64,000 nucleotides of DNA from Porodaedalea pini (taxonomy: Eukaryota > Basidiomycota > Agaricomycetes > Hymenochaetales > Hymenochaetaceae), in assembly GCA_002794775.1 (NCBI GenBank), contig NBAY01000006.1, positions 806,001 to 870,000 of the forward strand. The letters are read 5' to 3'. A program made the translations under genes and the position numbers. This document shows positions 13,801-24,072 of the stretch, in pieces. Under the pieces are notes generated by a model. It worked only from the letters and a program-made list of their open reading frames with translations, searched no databases and was not told the origin of the DNA. Positions within the stretch are counted from its first letter, which is position 1. Every line of letters starts with the position of its first letter.

Positions 13801-14457
13801 CTCTCATCCTCCCCGTCTCTTCCGCCACCTCTAACACCTTCCGCATGCCGTCCTCTACAGCCTTCTCCACCACACATTCGCTCGGACAGCGAGTGAAGTC
13901 GAGCGTCCCCGTTTTCCAGTCGACCTCTGGGTTGTGCCGTCGAAGCCAGTCGTATCCCAGGAAGATGTTGGACGATGCCAGCGAGGTTACTGCCAGGACG
14001 ATTTGTTCCTTGTGATGACCGATCGTAAGTTCAACGTCGACGTATTCCTCGATCAACCCGGCCTCGTTGTGCGTGCCGTCGGCATTGAGTACCGCAAGGG
14101 GTCGAATGTAGCGTTTCGTTTCCAACCCGTACCTCTCGACGAACCTGATGTCGATGCAGGATCCCGTGCATCCCGAATCCACAAGGGCATGCGCGTCTAC
14201 CTCCCTCACTTCACCTTCCACGCTGTGTCCGACGTTCAGGAGAAGGTCCAGCTGGCGTCCGCCAGTTCCTCTCATGAACAGCTGCTCGTACTCCTTACTT
14301 TCTTTTACACCGGTGGGGACTTCGTACTCGGGAAAACCATCGACGTCGTTTGTATTTATGTATCGTACAGACGGTTGGTTATATTTTAGTGAGTCCGGAT
14401 TCAAAGTCCCTTGTTCCTCTCGGTCAGTCGTCCCGATGGCTACGCCTGACCACTCGC
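10814..14457 (-). CDS. pol: Chromovirus Pol: protease, RT, RNase H, integrase, chromodomain
   Basis: About 1,210 aa read from the -1 shift. Aspartic protease LVDSGCTGSCID; RT with RPIQDYRKLNDGTIKNKYPL and the catalytic YLDDILILS; RNase H with EADSSNFALGGVLLQ and IYDKEMLAIVSALKEWRQYL; integrase with an HHCC zinc finger (HDSTLAGHPG...CDRCQRTK), core VTVDLIGELP, IIHDRGTQF and YHPQTDGQTERVNQELEQ; then a GPF/Y-like module (KWYGPFDIVDKV) and a chromodomain (YEVEEVIDSRLHRGKLQYLV, then KWVGYNEPTWQPETDF). Chromodomains of this class bind methylated histone H3 and steer integration. All catalytic motifs are present with no stops. The TAA stop is inside the polypurine tract. The second copy at the right edge has a near-identical C-terminus. 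Confidence 0.96.
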
Positions 14458-15519
14458 AAAACCCTGCGAGTCGACGACCTCTTCGTCATTCTCTTCTTCT
14501 TCCACATAGTCCTCCACCGTCGACCTCCGAGTGTCTACGACTTCCTCGAAGGCCGATTCCTTCATCGCGCCGAGCTCGTCCGCGAGGATGCGACGTTCGC
14601 CTGGTGCCATTAGCTCCAGCATGCGCTGGATGATCGGCTTCCCCTGCGGGCACTTGTCCTTGAAATGGCCCAGCCCGCCGCAGATCCAGCACGCGCGTCG
14701 TCGTTGCGCCTCGTTCATTGAGACGTCCATCGGTTGACCAGCGCCTCCGAACGTGACGCCGGTCGCATCGCGTTTGTCGACGTGCAGGGCTGCAACTTGG
14801 CGCCGAGCGGGGGGTGCCTGTTGTTGTTGACTGGGTTGAGGTATGAACGGACGGCCTCGTTGGATCGCTCGGATCTGCTGTTCGCCACGATCGATCTCGA
14901 TAGCCTTGTTCTTCCATGCCTCATATGTTGTTGGCACGGGCGTCGACCTCAGCACGCCGCGGACTACCTCGATGTTCATTGCTCGCTTGAGACGATCGCA
15001 GATGACGCTGTCGTCCTTCAGTTCCGCCCGCTTGATGATGACGTCGAGTTGTTGGAAGAACTTATCCGCGGTGAGGTCCTTCTGAACCTTCTCCCGGAAA
15101 TCCTTCAGCGCCGCTTCTTTTCGGTTCGGGTCGTCGAACGAGGCGTCGAGTCGTTCCTGGAATCTATCCCAGCTGTCCGTGAAGGTGACAACTCCCGACG
15201 TTGTCGATTCTTCGACGTAGTTCTGCGCCCACGTTGCCGCATTACCACCCTTCAGGTAGGAGAGAGCTACGTAAATCTTGCTTTCCGATGTAGGGTATCG
15301 GTTTGGGTTCGCGGACACGAAAAGGAGGACTTCTCGTCTGAAGTCGAGGTAATCATCGCCGCCAGTGAATTCACGTGGCCGGGCGACGTCTATGTTGGGG
15401 GTCGGGGGGTTAGCGGCTGCGACCGGTGCTGGGGCGTTGTTCGCCTGATGGGCGAAGGCATTCGCAACGATGGCCGCGATCTGCGCCATTTGCTGTTGGC
15501 TGAAACCTTCTGCTGACAT
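14440..15519 (-). CDS. gag: Chromovirus Gag
   Basis: 359 aa, beginning MSAEGFSQQQMAQIAAIVA. The central retrotransposon-gag capsid region contains RPREFTGGDDYLDFRREVLL, FTDSWDRFQERLDASF and DKFFQQLDVIIKRAELKD. One CCHC zinc knuckle follows (CWICGGLGHFKDKC, about 14660), then an acidic tail. It packages element RNA in virus-like particles. Stop TAG at 14442-14440. Six codons before the stop lies a G GGT TTT heptamer, so part of the translation probably shifts into pol. The TTG labelled as the pol start (14404) is not an ATG, which supports expression as a Gag-Pol fusion. Confidence 0.95.
   Translation of the reverse strand: MSAEGFSQQQMAQIAAIVANAFAHQANNAPAPVAAANPPTPNIDVARPREFTGGDDYLDFRREVLLFVSANPNRYPTSESKIYVALSYLKGGNAATWAQNYVEESTTSGVVTFTDSWDRFQERLDASFDDPNRKEAALKDFREKVQKDLTADKFFQQLDVIIKRAELKDDSVICDRLKRAMNIEVVRGVLRSTPVPTTYEAWKNKAIEIDRGEQQIRAIQRGRPFIPQPSQQQQAPPARRQVAALHVDKRDATGVTFGGAGQPMDVSMNEAQRRRACWICGGLGHFKDKCPQGKPIIQRMLELMAPGERRILADELGAMKESAFEEVVDTRRSTVEDYVEEEENDEEVVDSQGFASGQA
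14458..14464 (-). promoter_or_regulatory. Programmed -1 frameshift heptamer at the gag/pol junction
   Basis: GGGTTTT on the minus strand, in the gag register CAG GGT TTT GCG, i.e. X XXY YYZ. A 6-nt spacer (14457-14452) leads to GGTCAG (14451-14446), which pairs perfectly with CTGACC (14427-14422) across an 18-nt loop. The pol frame is the -1 frame, is open across this point and has no ATG start. Function is inferred from sequence. Confidence 0.7.
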
Positions 15520-16273
15520 CGCGGGTTCGGGTGTCGAAGGTTCTGGGGGAGTCGGCGGTGAGGGGTCTCTGTTGGTCTCGCGGTAAGGACCTGGGGTTGG
15601 TGGTAGGTTGACCGTAGATGTTGACGGTGCGGGTGACGACGGAGCGGCTGGGGGCCACCTTGCTCTCCTTCCTCGTTCGTCTGATGAATACCAGCTGCGC
15701 CGGATTTCACTCCACCAGATGTCGTGAGTGACGCCGCTATTATTGGTCGCGACGTAGCCTGGTCGGTCTGGATCCCAACGGGCTGAAGCAGGAAGGGCCC
15801 GTTGCTGTTCGTCGGTGAGATCTATCTTGACGTTGGCGGAGGGACAGGGATCGGTTGCGCGTTCGATCCGGGGTTACGCCAACGTTGAGCGGGTTCGTCA
15901 GCGAAGTTGATGACGAGGCGGTAGGATCCGAGTGAGATTACAAACGAGATCGTCGTCGAAGTTTGGACTCGTCTAGTTACCCACGTCCACGTCAGGTGCG
16001 TGCTCCACCAGAGGCTAATCCGGAGAGCCAGGGTGGGAGGGAGTTTCCCGATTGGGGCGTCCGGTCCTCCAAGGTCAAGTAGGTGCCCAAATGCGGTAAT
16101 AGTCGGGGAAAGTCGGATTACTTAATACACGAACGTTCGAAAACGCCCGGGCGGGGTTGAGTGTTGTCGTTCAGGGGTTTTTACACGTCAAGTCCGTCGA
16201 GGGGAATGCTCCTCTAGACCGAGTGAAGGCGAGTCGACAGCGACGACGTACGCTGGGGATGAGCCTGGGTGTG
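15520..16273 (-). other. Chromovirus 5' leader
   Basis: About 750 bp between the PBS and the gag ATG on the minus strand. No conserved coding was seen. A minus-strand ORF (15710-15390) overlaps the gag start in another frame and shows no known domain. The region presumably carries packaging and dimerisation signals, which cannot be identified by eye. Confidence 0.5.
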
Positions 16274-16284
16274 GTTCTGCTTTT
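16274..16284 (-). promoter_or_regulatory. Self-complementary primer-binding site
   Basis: AAAAGCAGAAC on the minus strand, one base inside the 5' LTR boundary. It is the exact complement of GTTCTGCTTTT in the LTR (16491-16481), at the predicted 5' end of the element's RNA. The match is exactly 11 nt, with both flanking bases mismatched. I recognise no tRNA 3'-end complement (TGG-type) here. This matches the known Tf1 self-priming design. Confidence 0.8.
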
Positions 16285-16285
16285 A

Positions 16286-16711
16286 TGTTAGGCGGGAGTC
16301 CGGGAGACGACTCGGACTGGGCAGGCCTCGGCTGACTTTCGTCTGGGACGTGCTATGCTCGAGCGTAGACTCGGGGCACGCTTACTCAGGCTAGGTCGTC
16401 GCGGAGGTAAGAGGATTAATACAAGTCTAAACTAATACAGGGGGGACGAGTCTCACCTAGGTCGTCGCGGAGGTAAGAGGAAAAGCAGAACAAGGAGTTC
16501 ATGCGATTCCTGAGACCTTATATAGCGACGACCATGGGACTCTATTATCTAATATTACATAAAGGGTCAGAATGGAACGAATGAAGGTCACGTGAATGAA
16601 GTGTGGGAAATGATTGGTCCAATGATTAAATATAATGAAAAGGAGCGATTAAAATAAAAGGAAATGGTAAAAGGGAAAAATAAAGAAAGGGTGAAAGTTC
16701 GAGTCCTGACA
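16286..16711 (-). repeat. 5' LTR of the complete chromovirus
   Basis: 426 bp, starting TGTTAGGCGGGAG and ending GTCCTGACA on the plus strand, followed by the target duplication ATGAC. It drives the minus-strand gag-pol transcript: TATA box at 16525-16517 and inferred transcript start about 33 nt downstream at 16491. Confidence 0.97.
16517..16525 (-). promoter_or_regulatory. TATA box in the chromovirus 5' LTR
   Basis: CTATATAAG on the minus strand. The first base of the 11-nt segment complementary to the PBS (GTTCTGCTTTT, 16491-16481) lies about 33 nt downstream, the expected distance to a transcription start. The same arrangement is present in the LTRs at 10388-10813 and 62508-62933. Confidence 0.65.
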
Positions 16712-17803
16712 ATGACTTCGGAAGGCACCATCATCGCTCCGGATGGCTACGCCCACTCTGCTCACAACGCCCGCCAAGGTTCCCAAACCAAAGTCTATTA
16801 CCCGCCTGTCGAAGCCGTGGGAACGGATCGAGACGGGTTTACCACTGTGACCTACGCAAAGGTGGCTCAGAAGAAGCCGAAGCCTACCCCCACCAAAGTG
16901 GTCCGTACCACTGAACAGAACCCTGATGGGGAAATTTCTACGGTCCCAATTAACCGGTCTAACGGATCGGTCAATACTCGAGTTCGCAACATCAGGCGCA
17001 TTTTCTTTTCACTCCCCGGCGACCTTGCTGTCCAACCATCTACACTCTCTGTTAAAAACAGCGTCCGCGCTGGCCTTAAGGGCAATCCTCTCTTTAAACA
17101 CCTCGTTATTCTCAACGTGGAGTACACGACTAACAGCAACCTCTTGATTGCCTTTACTAACATCCGTCCCGATTTTGACGCCCAACACAGCTCCCTTGTC
17201 GGCCAACTTAACCGCATCATTAATATCAGTGGAGCCAGGGCTTTCACCCCTTCACCGCAATTTAAGATGGTCATCCCGGGTGTTCCAGTCTTTGACAAGG
17301 ACACCAAGCTAATCTACTCAGAAAAGGACCTTATCGAAGAGATTTCCGCCCTCCCCCAGTTTGAAGGACACGAGTTCATGTTTCCCCCTCGGTTCATGTC
17401 CTCAATCGAGCACCTAAACCAGCGTGACTTCTGCAAAGTTTCCGTTGTTCTCAAAGACGATTCGCGTCTTTGCTTCGATCATTTCTTCCTGCACAATAAC
17501 CGGTCCGTTCCTATATTCAGAGTCATACGCCGCTTAGAAGAAATGCGCGCTCGGCCAACGATTAACCAGTGCGACAACTGCCATCGCCTGGGACACCCAG
17601 CTTCGAAATGCCGGTCAGTTGCGCGATGCGCAATCTGCTCGGAACCGCATCGCACAGCCATTCACGTCGCCAAGTGCGCTCCTTGCACCGCAGCTAACAA
17701 CTTACAATGTGATCATTTCGCTCTGTGCATTAACTGCTAGGGCAACCACAGCACCCGATCTATGGAGTGTCCAGCTCGCCACAATTATCGATCCCCCTTT
17801 TAG
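16712..17803 (+). pseudogene. LINE copy A ORF1, C-terminal part with Cys/His zinc motifs
   Basis: Resumes LINE ORF1 after the LTR element with TSEGTIIAPDGYAHSAHNAR. A central segment (VRNIRRIFFSLPGDLAVQPS to RVIRRLEEMRARPTINQ) precedes zinc motifs CDNCHRLGHPASKC and CAICSEPHRTAIHVAKC, plus further Cys pairs, as expected for an RNA-binding LINE ORF1 protein. An in-frame TAG at 17738-17740 replaces the CAG found in copy B. Reading through, the frame ends at 17803, six bases before the ORF2 ATG. Confidence 0.85.
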
Positions 17804-17809
17804 ACGTTT

Positions 17810-18877
17810 ATGTTGGAGTCTATTTCAGTCTTTTCTCTTAACCTTCGCAATTCAGTCCCTACCTTCGATTTTTTACTTCGTGCCTTTTCCTCCACTCATT
17901 CTTCCCCCGATATTATTTGTTTCCAGGAGGTCCCTACAATCCATTCAATCCTTCCTTCCAAACTTTCTTCATCTGGTACCCGTGTTTTCAATCTGCGCAA
18001 CTTCACACCATACGTTGCGTTCTGACCTCCTTCTTCTGAGAAACCCAAGTGCTGTACGCTGGTACACCCACGTATTATTCACCGTGTTTCCTCTTACACT
18101 CCCAGTTCTTCTTCCCCGAACATTACAGTCATCTCAATTTCCCGAGGCGAATTATCTCCTCTTTTATTCTGGAACGTCTACAGTTCCCCCTCTCTCCATG
18201 AATTCGAAAACCCTCTCCCTTCACTTGATCTCCCCTCTAACATCTTTATAGGTGATTTTAATCGCCATTTGGAGCTCTGGTCTTTTCCAGAGCAATCTGC
18301 CGTGTTCCCTCGTTCAACACATCTCGTTGACTGGATCAACGAGAATCGCCTCATCATTTGTAACCCCCCTTTACAACATACGTATTTCAATCGTTCTTCT
18401 GGATCTAAAACTATTATTGACCTTATTATCGCCTCAGACAATTTCGCTCCCTCCATTCTAGAACGCGCTTCTATCGCTGACCCTTCTCTTGATATTGCGT
18501 TGGACCATCACCCTATTTGTTTCGCTTTCGATGTCAATGACATGTCTGCTCCCCAGCAGCACCCCCTTCGTTCTATTCGTTCTCGCAACCTACCCTCTTT
18601 TATCGGGGAATTTTGTGATTCTGACTTATTCCCCTTTTCTTTAATGGGAATTGACTCCCCTAAGGTGCTGGATGACCTCCTTTTTTCCCTTCATTCAACG
18701 TTATCAACCTTTGCTACCTTTTTTCTACATAAACGAAAACCATGTTCTTACTTCGGCCCCAACAATTGGTGGTCCAAAGCATGCTCTAAACGTTATTGGG
18801 AGTATTGCCGCAATCCCCATCCCAAGTCAAAAGCGCTCCTGGACACGGAGATTACTCGAGCTAAAAACACGTTTTTT
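17810..18877 (+). pseudogene. LINE copy A ORF2, endonuclease region
   Basis: Starts MLESISVFSLNLRNSVPTFD. AP-endonuclease-like (EEP) motifs: SSPDIICFQEVP, GDFNRHLELW (about 18255) and the catalytic DHHPI (about 18508), where copy B has DHLPI. A TGA stop at 18024-18026 corresponds to a CGA in copy B. The frame is lost at a T6 run (18872-18877) before the RT region. Sense continues in the next frame. Confidence 0.85.
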
Positions 18878-21635
18878 CGGGTCACGCCTTCAGCAATCCA
18901 ATATGCATTCTGTCTGGCACAATCAATACCTAGGCATGGCTCGACGCCGATCCCCAATCGGCGCGCTCCGCAGGACAAACGGATTATTCACACTCACTGA
19001 ATCCGACAAAGTGTCCCTCTTTTGCGAGACATTTTTTCCCCCACTTTCCGATACTCCGGAGGTCATACCGCTCCCCGCACTCTCGGAGTTCCCCCCTATC
19101 GAATTGAAGGACATACATGCTGCCTTCCAAGGGGTCGATCGCGAGACGAGTCCTGGCAACAGCCATATCTTGTACAAACACTTGGAGCTCCTTATCGAGC
19201 ATCGCAGACAATTCTTCGCCGACCTCTTCTCTTTGTGTTTGAAAATTGGTCATTTTCCTTTTCCTTTCAAAACTTCACTCGTTACTTTTATTCCCAAACC
19301 CAAACGCTCTGACTTTTCCGTTCCTAGAGCTTTCCATCCTATAATGCTGGTCGACACCATAGGTAAACTTTTTGAACGCATTCTTTTTAATTTTCTCCAG
19401 CCTTTTTTCGAACTCAATAATCTTCTTCCCGACGCCCAACATGGGTGTCGAAAACATCGTTCTTCTCTCACCGCATGTTATGCTTTACTTTCTACCATTC
19501 TTTCTCAACCCTTTATTATGAGCGGCAGTGAGATGTCCAGCTCTGTTCATCGCCGTCACCGCTATTTGATTACTTCCATTCTAACCATCGATATTCAAGG
19601 TTTTTTTGATAATATTTCGCACAATCACCTCCTTTCGCAACTCATTCATTCCAAAGTCCATCCTAACATCATCCACGTTCTCTCAGGCTGGCTTAGAGAT
19701 TGGCCCATTTCTTTGTCTTTTAATAATTTCACCTCCCCCCCATTCATTAAACCCAACCGCGGTGTCCCTCAGAGTTCCCCGTTGTCCCCTCTCATTTCAA
19801 TATTTGCTGCTGCCGAAGTTATCACGGCTTATAACTCTCATTTCGGTCCACATCGACCTCTACTCACCTATATGGACGACCACCTTCTTTACGCCCATTC
19901 TCTTAACATTCGCACCAATCTCGTTCGTCTCCGCAATCAGTTTCAATTTATTTCTCTCCAATTTCAGTCCATTGGCTTATCCATTGATCCAGATGCTATT
20001 GAACTTCTTCACATTCTCCCTCATCACAAAATTGCAGACTTTACCTTTCAATCCTTTTTAAAAGACTCCCCCTCCTCCTCTAATGCGTCACTTTCCTTAC
20101 CAAACAACCGCGTCATTTCCCCGTCTCGCCATCTTTCTTGGCTGGGCGTCATTCTATCTTACGACTTGTCCCCCAAACTCCATTTCGAATCCCGGGCCAA
20201 TAAAGCCTTGTCTACTCTTCATCAACACTCTTTTCTTTTTAATCGTTCCAATGGTGCATACCTTCAGTACGCACGCCTTTTATATTTTGGCCTAATCCGT
20301 TCAGTCGCCATTTATGGCGCTGTCCTCTTCCCCGAGTCCCCTTTGCTTTCTATTCTTCAAAAAACCCAAAATCATTTCCTCAACCTTGTTCTCTCTCGTT
20401 CCATTAATTCTAGTGTGGCGGAATCTGTCTTATCCTGCCCACCCCTCCCACTATTTATTCGGCTTCTCTCGCAATGATTTCTTCTCTCCTATTTCGCTCA
20501 TTCTCCACATAAGCCTACTTCTAACCAATACTTACTGTCCTCGCTTCTTCCCAACATTACCATCCCCAAAGTTACTTTGTTCCCTAGTTTCACTCCTATC
20601 CATTCACGTCTTATCATGACTCCCATCCCTTCACCTTCACAGCGCCTACGCGCTATATGCAATTTCAATTCTTTCTTTCTTCATCCCCCTCCATACCAAT
20701 ACTTCATCTTTACAGATGGCTCCATCATCCCTCAGGCCGACGGCCCCCTCAACGGCGGCCACGGATTCGTCATTATGCATAATCACCAGGAACTTGCTGT
20801 CTTTTCATCAGCAGTGCACTCTCGTTCAAACATTCTGTTTGAAGAGCAGGAAGCGCTCATCGCAGCCATGCGACGTATCTCATCTCTGTTGTCGAAATGC
20901 TTCACACCCGTCCACATTCATATTGTCTCGGATTCACTTAATTGCGTCCAACTCATCTTCTCCAATGACGCTCGGCACGTGGATTTCATCATCCTTTTCC
21001 GCCGTCTATGCGGGATCTTCCTCGCCTTACATCATGAGGCCTCTCATATTACAGTCCAATGGCTCCCTTCTCATCGGGGTGTCTTGGGCAATTCCAAAGC
21101 CGATAAGCTGGCCAAAGACGCCGCTTCCAGCCCAAACCACGAGACTATACCGGAATCGCTTCCCAACTTGACGGCCCAAGTACAGCTCAACCTCGTTTGT
21201 GACTGGAAAGCCAATATCGTCAATTTGCGTGGACATCGCTCCATCCTCGAGCCGTCCTCATTTATCCTTCACCCTACGCGATCCCTACACCCATTTTTGA
21301 AGCTTTCCCCAGAGAAGAGAATATATCGCTCAGTTCAATCACACGCTCTCAGCTTGATGCTGAACATGCCCGATTTGCATAACCAAAACCTCCAACCGTG
21401 TTGTCCAGACCTGTTGTGCCTCAAACACGATGTCCATCATATAATTAACGTTTGTCCCTTTTTTGCACTTGTTCGCAACGGCCTTTTTCATCATCGGTCC
21501 TTACCCTTAACTTTTGTTGAATGGTCTCGCCCAAACAATTTTCTCCTTCTCTTAAAATTCACTTACTTTTCATTCCGTCGACCTCCGGACAGCATGCCCT
21601 TATTATCTGAATTGCCACCATCATTCAACCTTTAA
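18878..21635 (+). pseudogene. LINE copy A ORF2, reverse transcriptase, RNase H and C-terminal Cys/His motif
   Basis: RT motifs: SLVTFIPKPKRSD, LVDTIGKLFERILFN, LPDAQHGCRKHRSS, ILTIDIQGFFDNISH, NRGVPQSSPLSPLISI and the active site YMDDHLLY (about 19870). A TGA at 20475-20477 interrupts the frame, which then continues into RNase H: FIFTDGSI, EEQEALIAAMRRI, VSDSLNCVQL, SHRGVLGNSKADKLAKDA. The C-terminus has Cys/His residues (CLKHDVHHIINVCPFF) and ends RRPPDSMPLLSELPP. The RNase H domain points to the I/Tad1 groups. It cannot make a full protein. Confidence 0.88.
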
Positions 21636-21790
21636 TTACGACCCTTACTTTCTTTTACGTTCTTCAGTACAGATTTACCCAATCACTCACATTCACGCAC
21701 TACGTAGTTTTCTTTGTCTCGTTCTCGGTCCTTGTGCGGTTGGTCTCTGTTAGCAGTAGATAGCAGATTTTATATAAACTACATCACATG

Positions 21791-22222
21791 ACGAAAATGC
21801 GCGCGACGCGTATCGATAACGTGGACGGATTCCGCCGCGACGCGCGCTCGTGGCACGCGCTTAGATTCGATCATTTCGAATCAGAACACTGGTACTCATC
21901 CTCAACCATGATGGTGGCTTGAGTCGCCTTGCCTTGTATTTTTCTTTCTTATTTCTACCTGTGAGTCCAAGCAATTGACTCTCCACCCTCTTTCCACTGC
22001 ACTCACGCACGCATAAATCAACCACCACCCCCCGGCCACTTGTCTCTATGTTTAACATGCCACCACTCTGAGACACTGCTTAGACCGCTCTCGTTTTGTT
22101 TTTATTCTCTCGCTGTCGTATTGCTTTCTTGCTATCATCCTGCTCTGTTCTCTGCTATCGTTTTCTTGCTATCCCATCTGAACTATCTCAACTACTCATA
22201 TCCCAATTAACTATCTATCAAT
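21791..22222. other. Intergenic, likely promoter and 5' UTR of the DUF7918-like gene
   Basis: Between the LINE 3' end and the ATG at 22223. CT-rich stretches before the start are typical of basidiomycete promoters. No gene or repeat was recognised. Confidence 0.4.
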
Positions 22223-24072
22223 ATGCCTCGACACATGGACTTTGTCGCGTGGATTCAACTCGGCAGCGGTCCTCTCCGCGAATACGGGACCGAGAAAGAC
22301 GGCAATACAGTTTCATGCTTTATCCCGAGCTTCGGTGGAACGGTGTGTTGATTCAGACTCTTGCAACGTCTTGGAGACGAGGTTGACATGTATTTAGACA
22401 TTCTCGGTACACTGGAAGGATGAGGGCAGTCAGGTTTTCACTGCTGGTTATGTCGTAGTCGACGGTGCCGCATCTCCAGGAAGGTTCCTTACCGGATCTG
22501 GGGAGACGTTCCGCACCGGCGTCAGATCTGGGCCCAACTCCGAACGTCCCTTTGTGTTTGCAGATATTCCCGATTCAGCACCAGGCCCGTCAGTCACAAG
22601 TACGGTCGGTACAATCGAGCTTAAGATAATGCAGGCAAAACGCGGCGAGGGGAGGCCCAACAACGATCCTGATATGCTGTCGTCGTCGTCTTCCCAGGAG
22701 AAGCTGTTTGCGAGCATGGATGCCAAACACCGAGCGCTTCTCGGAGTCCAGGAAAGGCCCTATCTTCCCCAGTACCCACTCACCTGGTCGGCTAAACCCC
22801 TCGACGGCGGGCGTCCGCGATCTTATGTCAAGTTCATATTTCATTATCGTACGTATGAATGGCTCATAACGCACGGGTTGATGGCTCTCCGCCCCAACAC
22901 GCCGCCAAAGAGCATCGTCAAGAGAACGATGGTAAAACTTCCTCTCAGTACTGTTGTCAGACAAGGAACATACACGAACTGCGAAAGCGAAGGCGAGGGA
23001 GACAAGGGAGACGAGTACGGGGGCGATGATGACGAGGAGGACGATGAGGGGGAGGACGACGACGACGATGACGACGAAAATTCTCAGATGTACTCGACAC
23101 CTCCGTCAACAATATCCTCTTCGTCAATAAAGTCAGGAAAGACCGTTCGTACGGAAAGAGCCGCCTTCTCGACTGACCCGAACGTCGAGGTTAAGCCGCG
23201 AAAGGCACCAAGGCAGCGCGTGCCTAACGGGCTGGGTTCTCGCCACCCGTCTAAGGTCGACTCGATGCAGACACGGGAAGCTGCTGAGGTCAATTCCGAA
23301 GGGGAAAAAAGAACTGTGCAGGGTCTACCTCGTGAGCTTACGATTGTAGGTGTTTTCCACCTTCTGCTTCTCCGCATTTTCTTTTTGCTTATTCGACATC
23401 CGCCTTTTAGGCCGAGCTGGAAGCCAAATATAAGACGCAGTTGGAGGAGGCGGCCCGCAACTCGTCTACTCAGGCTCCTCCTCGTAAGCTAACTAAGGTA
23501 TGTGTTCTTCACCTTCTGCTTCACCATCACTCGCTCATCAAGTATCCCTCTCCTAGAAGGAGCAGAAGGCCCGCGAATTGTCTTCGCAAATTGCCCAGGG
23601 TCCGCATCCTGAACTTACAATCGTAGGTCTTTCTTCTTCGCTTCATTATCGCTTTACTCATTGACTCTTCTCCTTCTAGCCGGAACTGAAGGAAAAGTAC
23701 AAGGTGCAGTTTGAGGAGGAAATGGCCCGACGCAAGGCCAGGGAGGCGAGCCTTCGAAAGGCTTCTAAATCTCAAAGCAAGGCGCAGCCTCACCCGGCTT
23801 ACATGCAGCAGCACCCGCATGCATCGAACACGTATGTACTCCCGTCTGGATCTGGTTCGGGGTCGGGGTCAGGCTACCCCGCAGCCTACCCTCCCTTCCC
23901 AGTTCCGGGACGCACCCCGTCGGGTCGCCCGTCGGCGGTCATCGATACGCGCATGTTTGGCTATGCCTCGCCATCGCTGTCGGAAAGCAGCACCGCTGGC
24001 AGCTCGAGCAGTGGCTATCAGCAACGCCCGGAGTACCCTGCTCATAGGTATAGCTATGACAAGACCAACTAG
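22223..24072 (+). CDS. DUF7918-like basidiomycete protein, acidic and low-complexity C-terminus
   Basis: Five exons: 22223-22342, 22398-23345, 23411-23497, 23557-23622 and 23680-24072. Each junction has GT/AG ends and preserves the frame. The N-terminus (FVAWIQLGSGPLREYGTEKD, TVSCFIPS, FSVHWKDEGSQVFTAGYVVV, then FIFHYRTYEWLITHGL) matches my memory of DUF7918, a family of unknown function expanded in Agaricomycetes. A long acidic run (23000-23080, mostly Asp/Glu), a Ser-rich stretch and small charged exons follow. The last exon has SGSGSGSG and is rich in Pro, Ser and Tyr. The three small exons share the pattern ELxxKYKxQxEE or ELTI at exon ends, as if duplicated. Molecular role unknown; probably nuclear from its charge. 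Confidence 0.75.

Larger units (their letters stand above)
10388..16711 (-). mobile_element. Complete Ty3/Gypsy chromovirus LTR retrotransposon
   Basis: Bounded by two 426-bp LTRs that differ at two positions, with TG...CA ends and a 5-bp target duplication ATGAC (10383-10387 and 16712-16716). Coding is on the minus strand, so the 5' LTR is 16286-16711. Internal order is PBS (16274-16284), leader of about 750 bp, gag (15519-14440), pol with protease, RT, RNase H, integrase and chromodomain (to 10814), polypurine tract (10826-10814), then 3' LTR. Both frames are uninterrupted. Integrase plus C-terminal chromodomain and a self-complementary PBS place it with the Tf1/sushi/MAGGY-like chromoviruses. 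It inserted into LINE ORF1, antisense to it. Confidence 0.96.
9257..21790 (+). mobile_element. Non-LTR retrotransposon (Tad1-like LINE), copy A, split by an LTR element
   Basis: LINE with ORF1 (Cys-rich nucleic-acid-binding protein) and ORF2 (endonuclease, reverse transcriptase, RNase H, C-terminal Cys/His motif). It is interrupted at 10388-16711 by the LTR retrotransposon. The two halves rejoin in frame at the duplicated ATGAC target. The 3' end was placed by comparison with copy B: both share GTAGATAGCAGAT and then diverge after TCACATGAC (about 21790). The 5' end is uncertain, somewhere after the inverted repeat (9122-9256). The copy carries several stops and a frameshift, so it is not autonomous. 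Confidence 0.85.

Noticed and set aside
14734..15516. 260-codon plus-strand ORF opposite gag
   Set aside because: It mirrors gag codon structure and reads as low-quality protein; gag on the minus strand has clear capsid and zinc-knuckle motifs.
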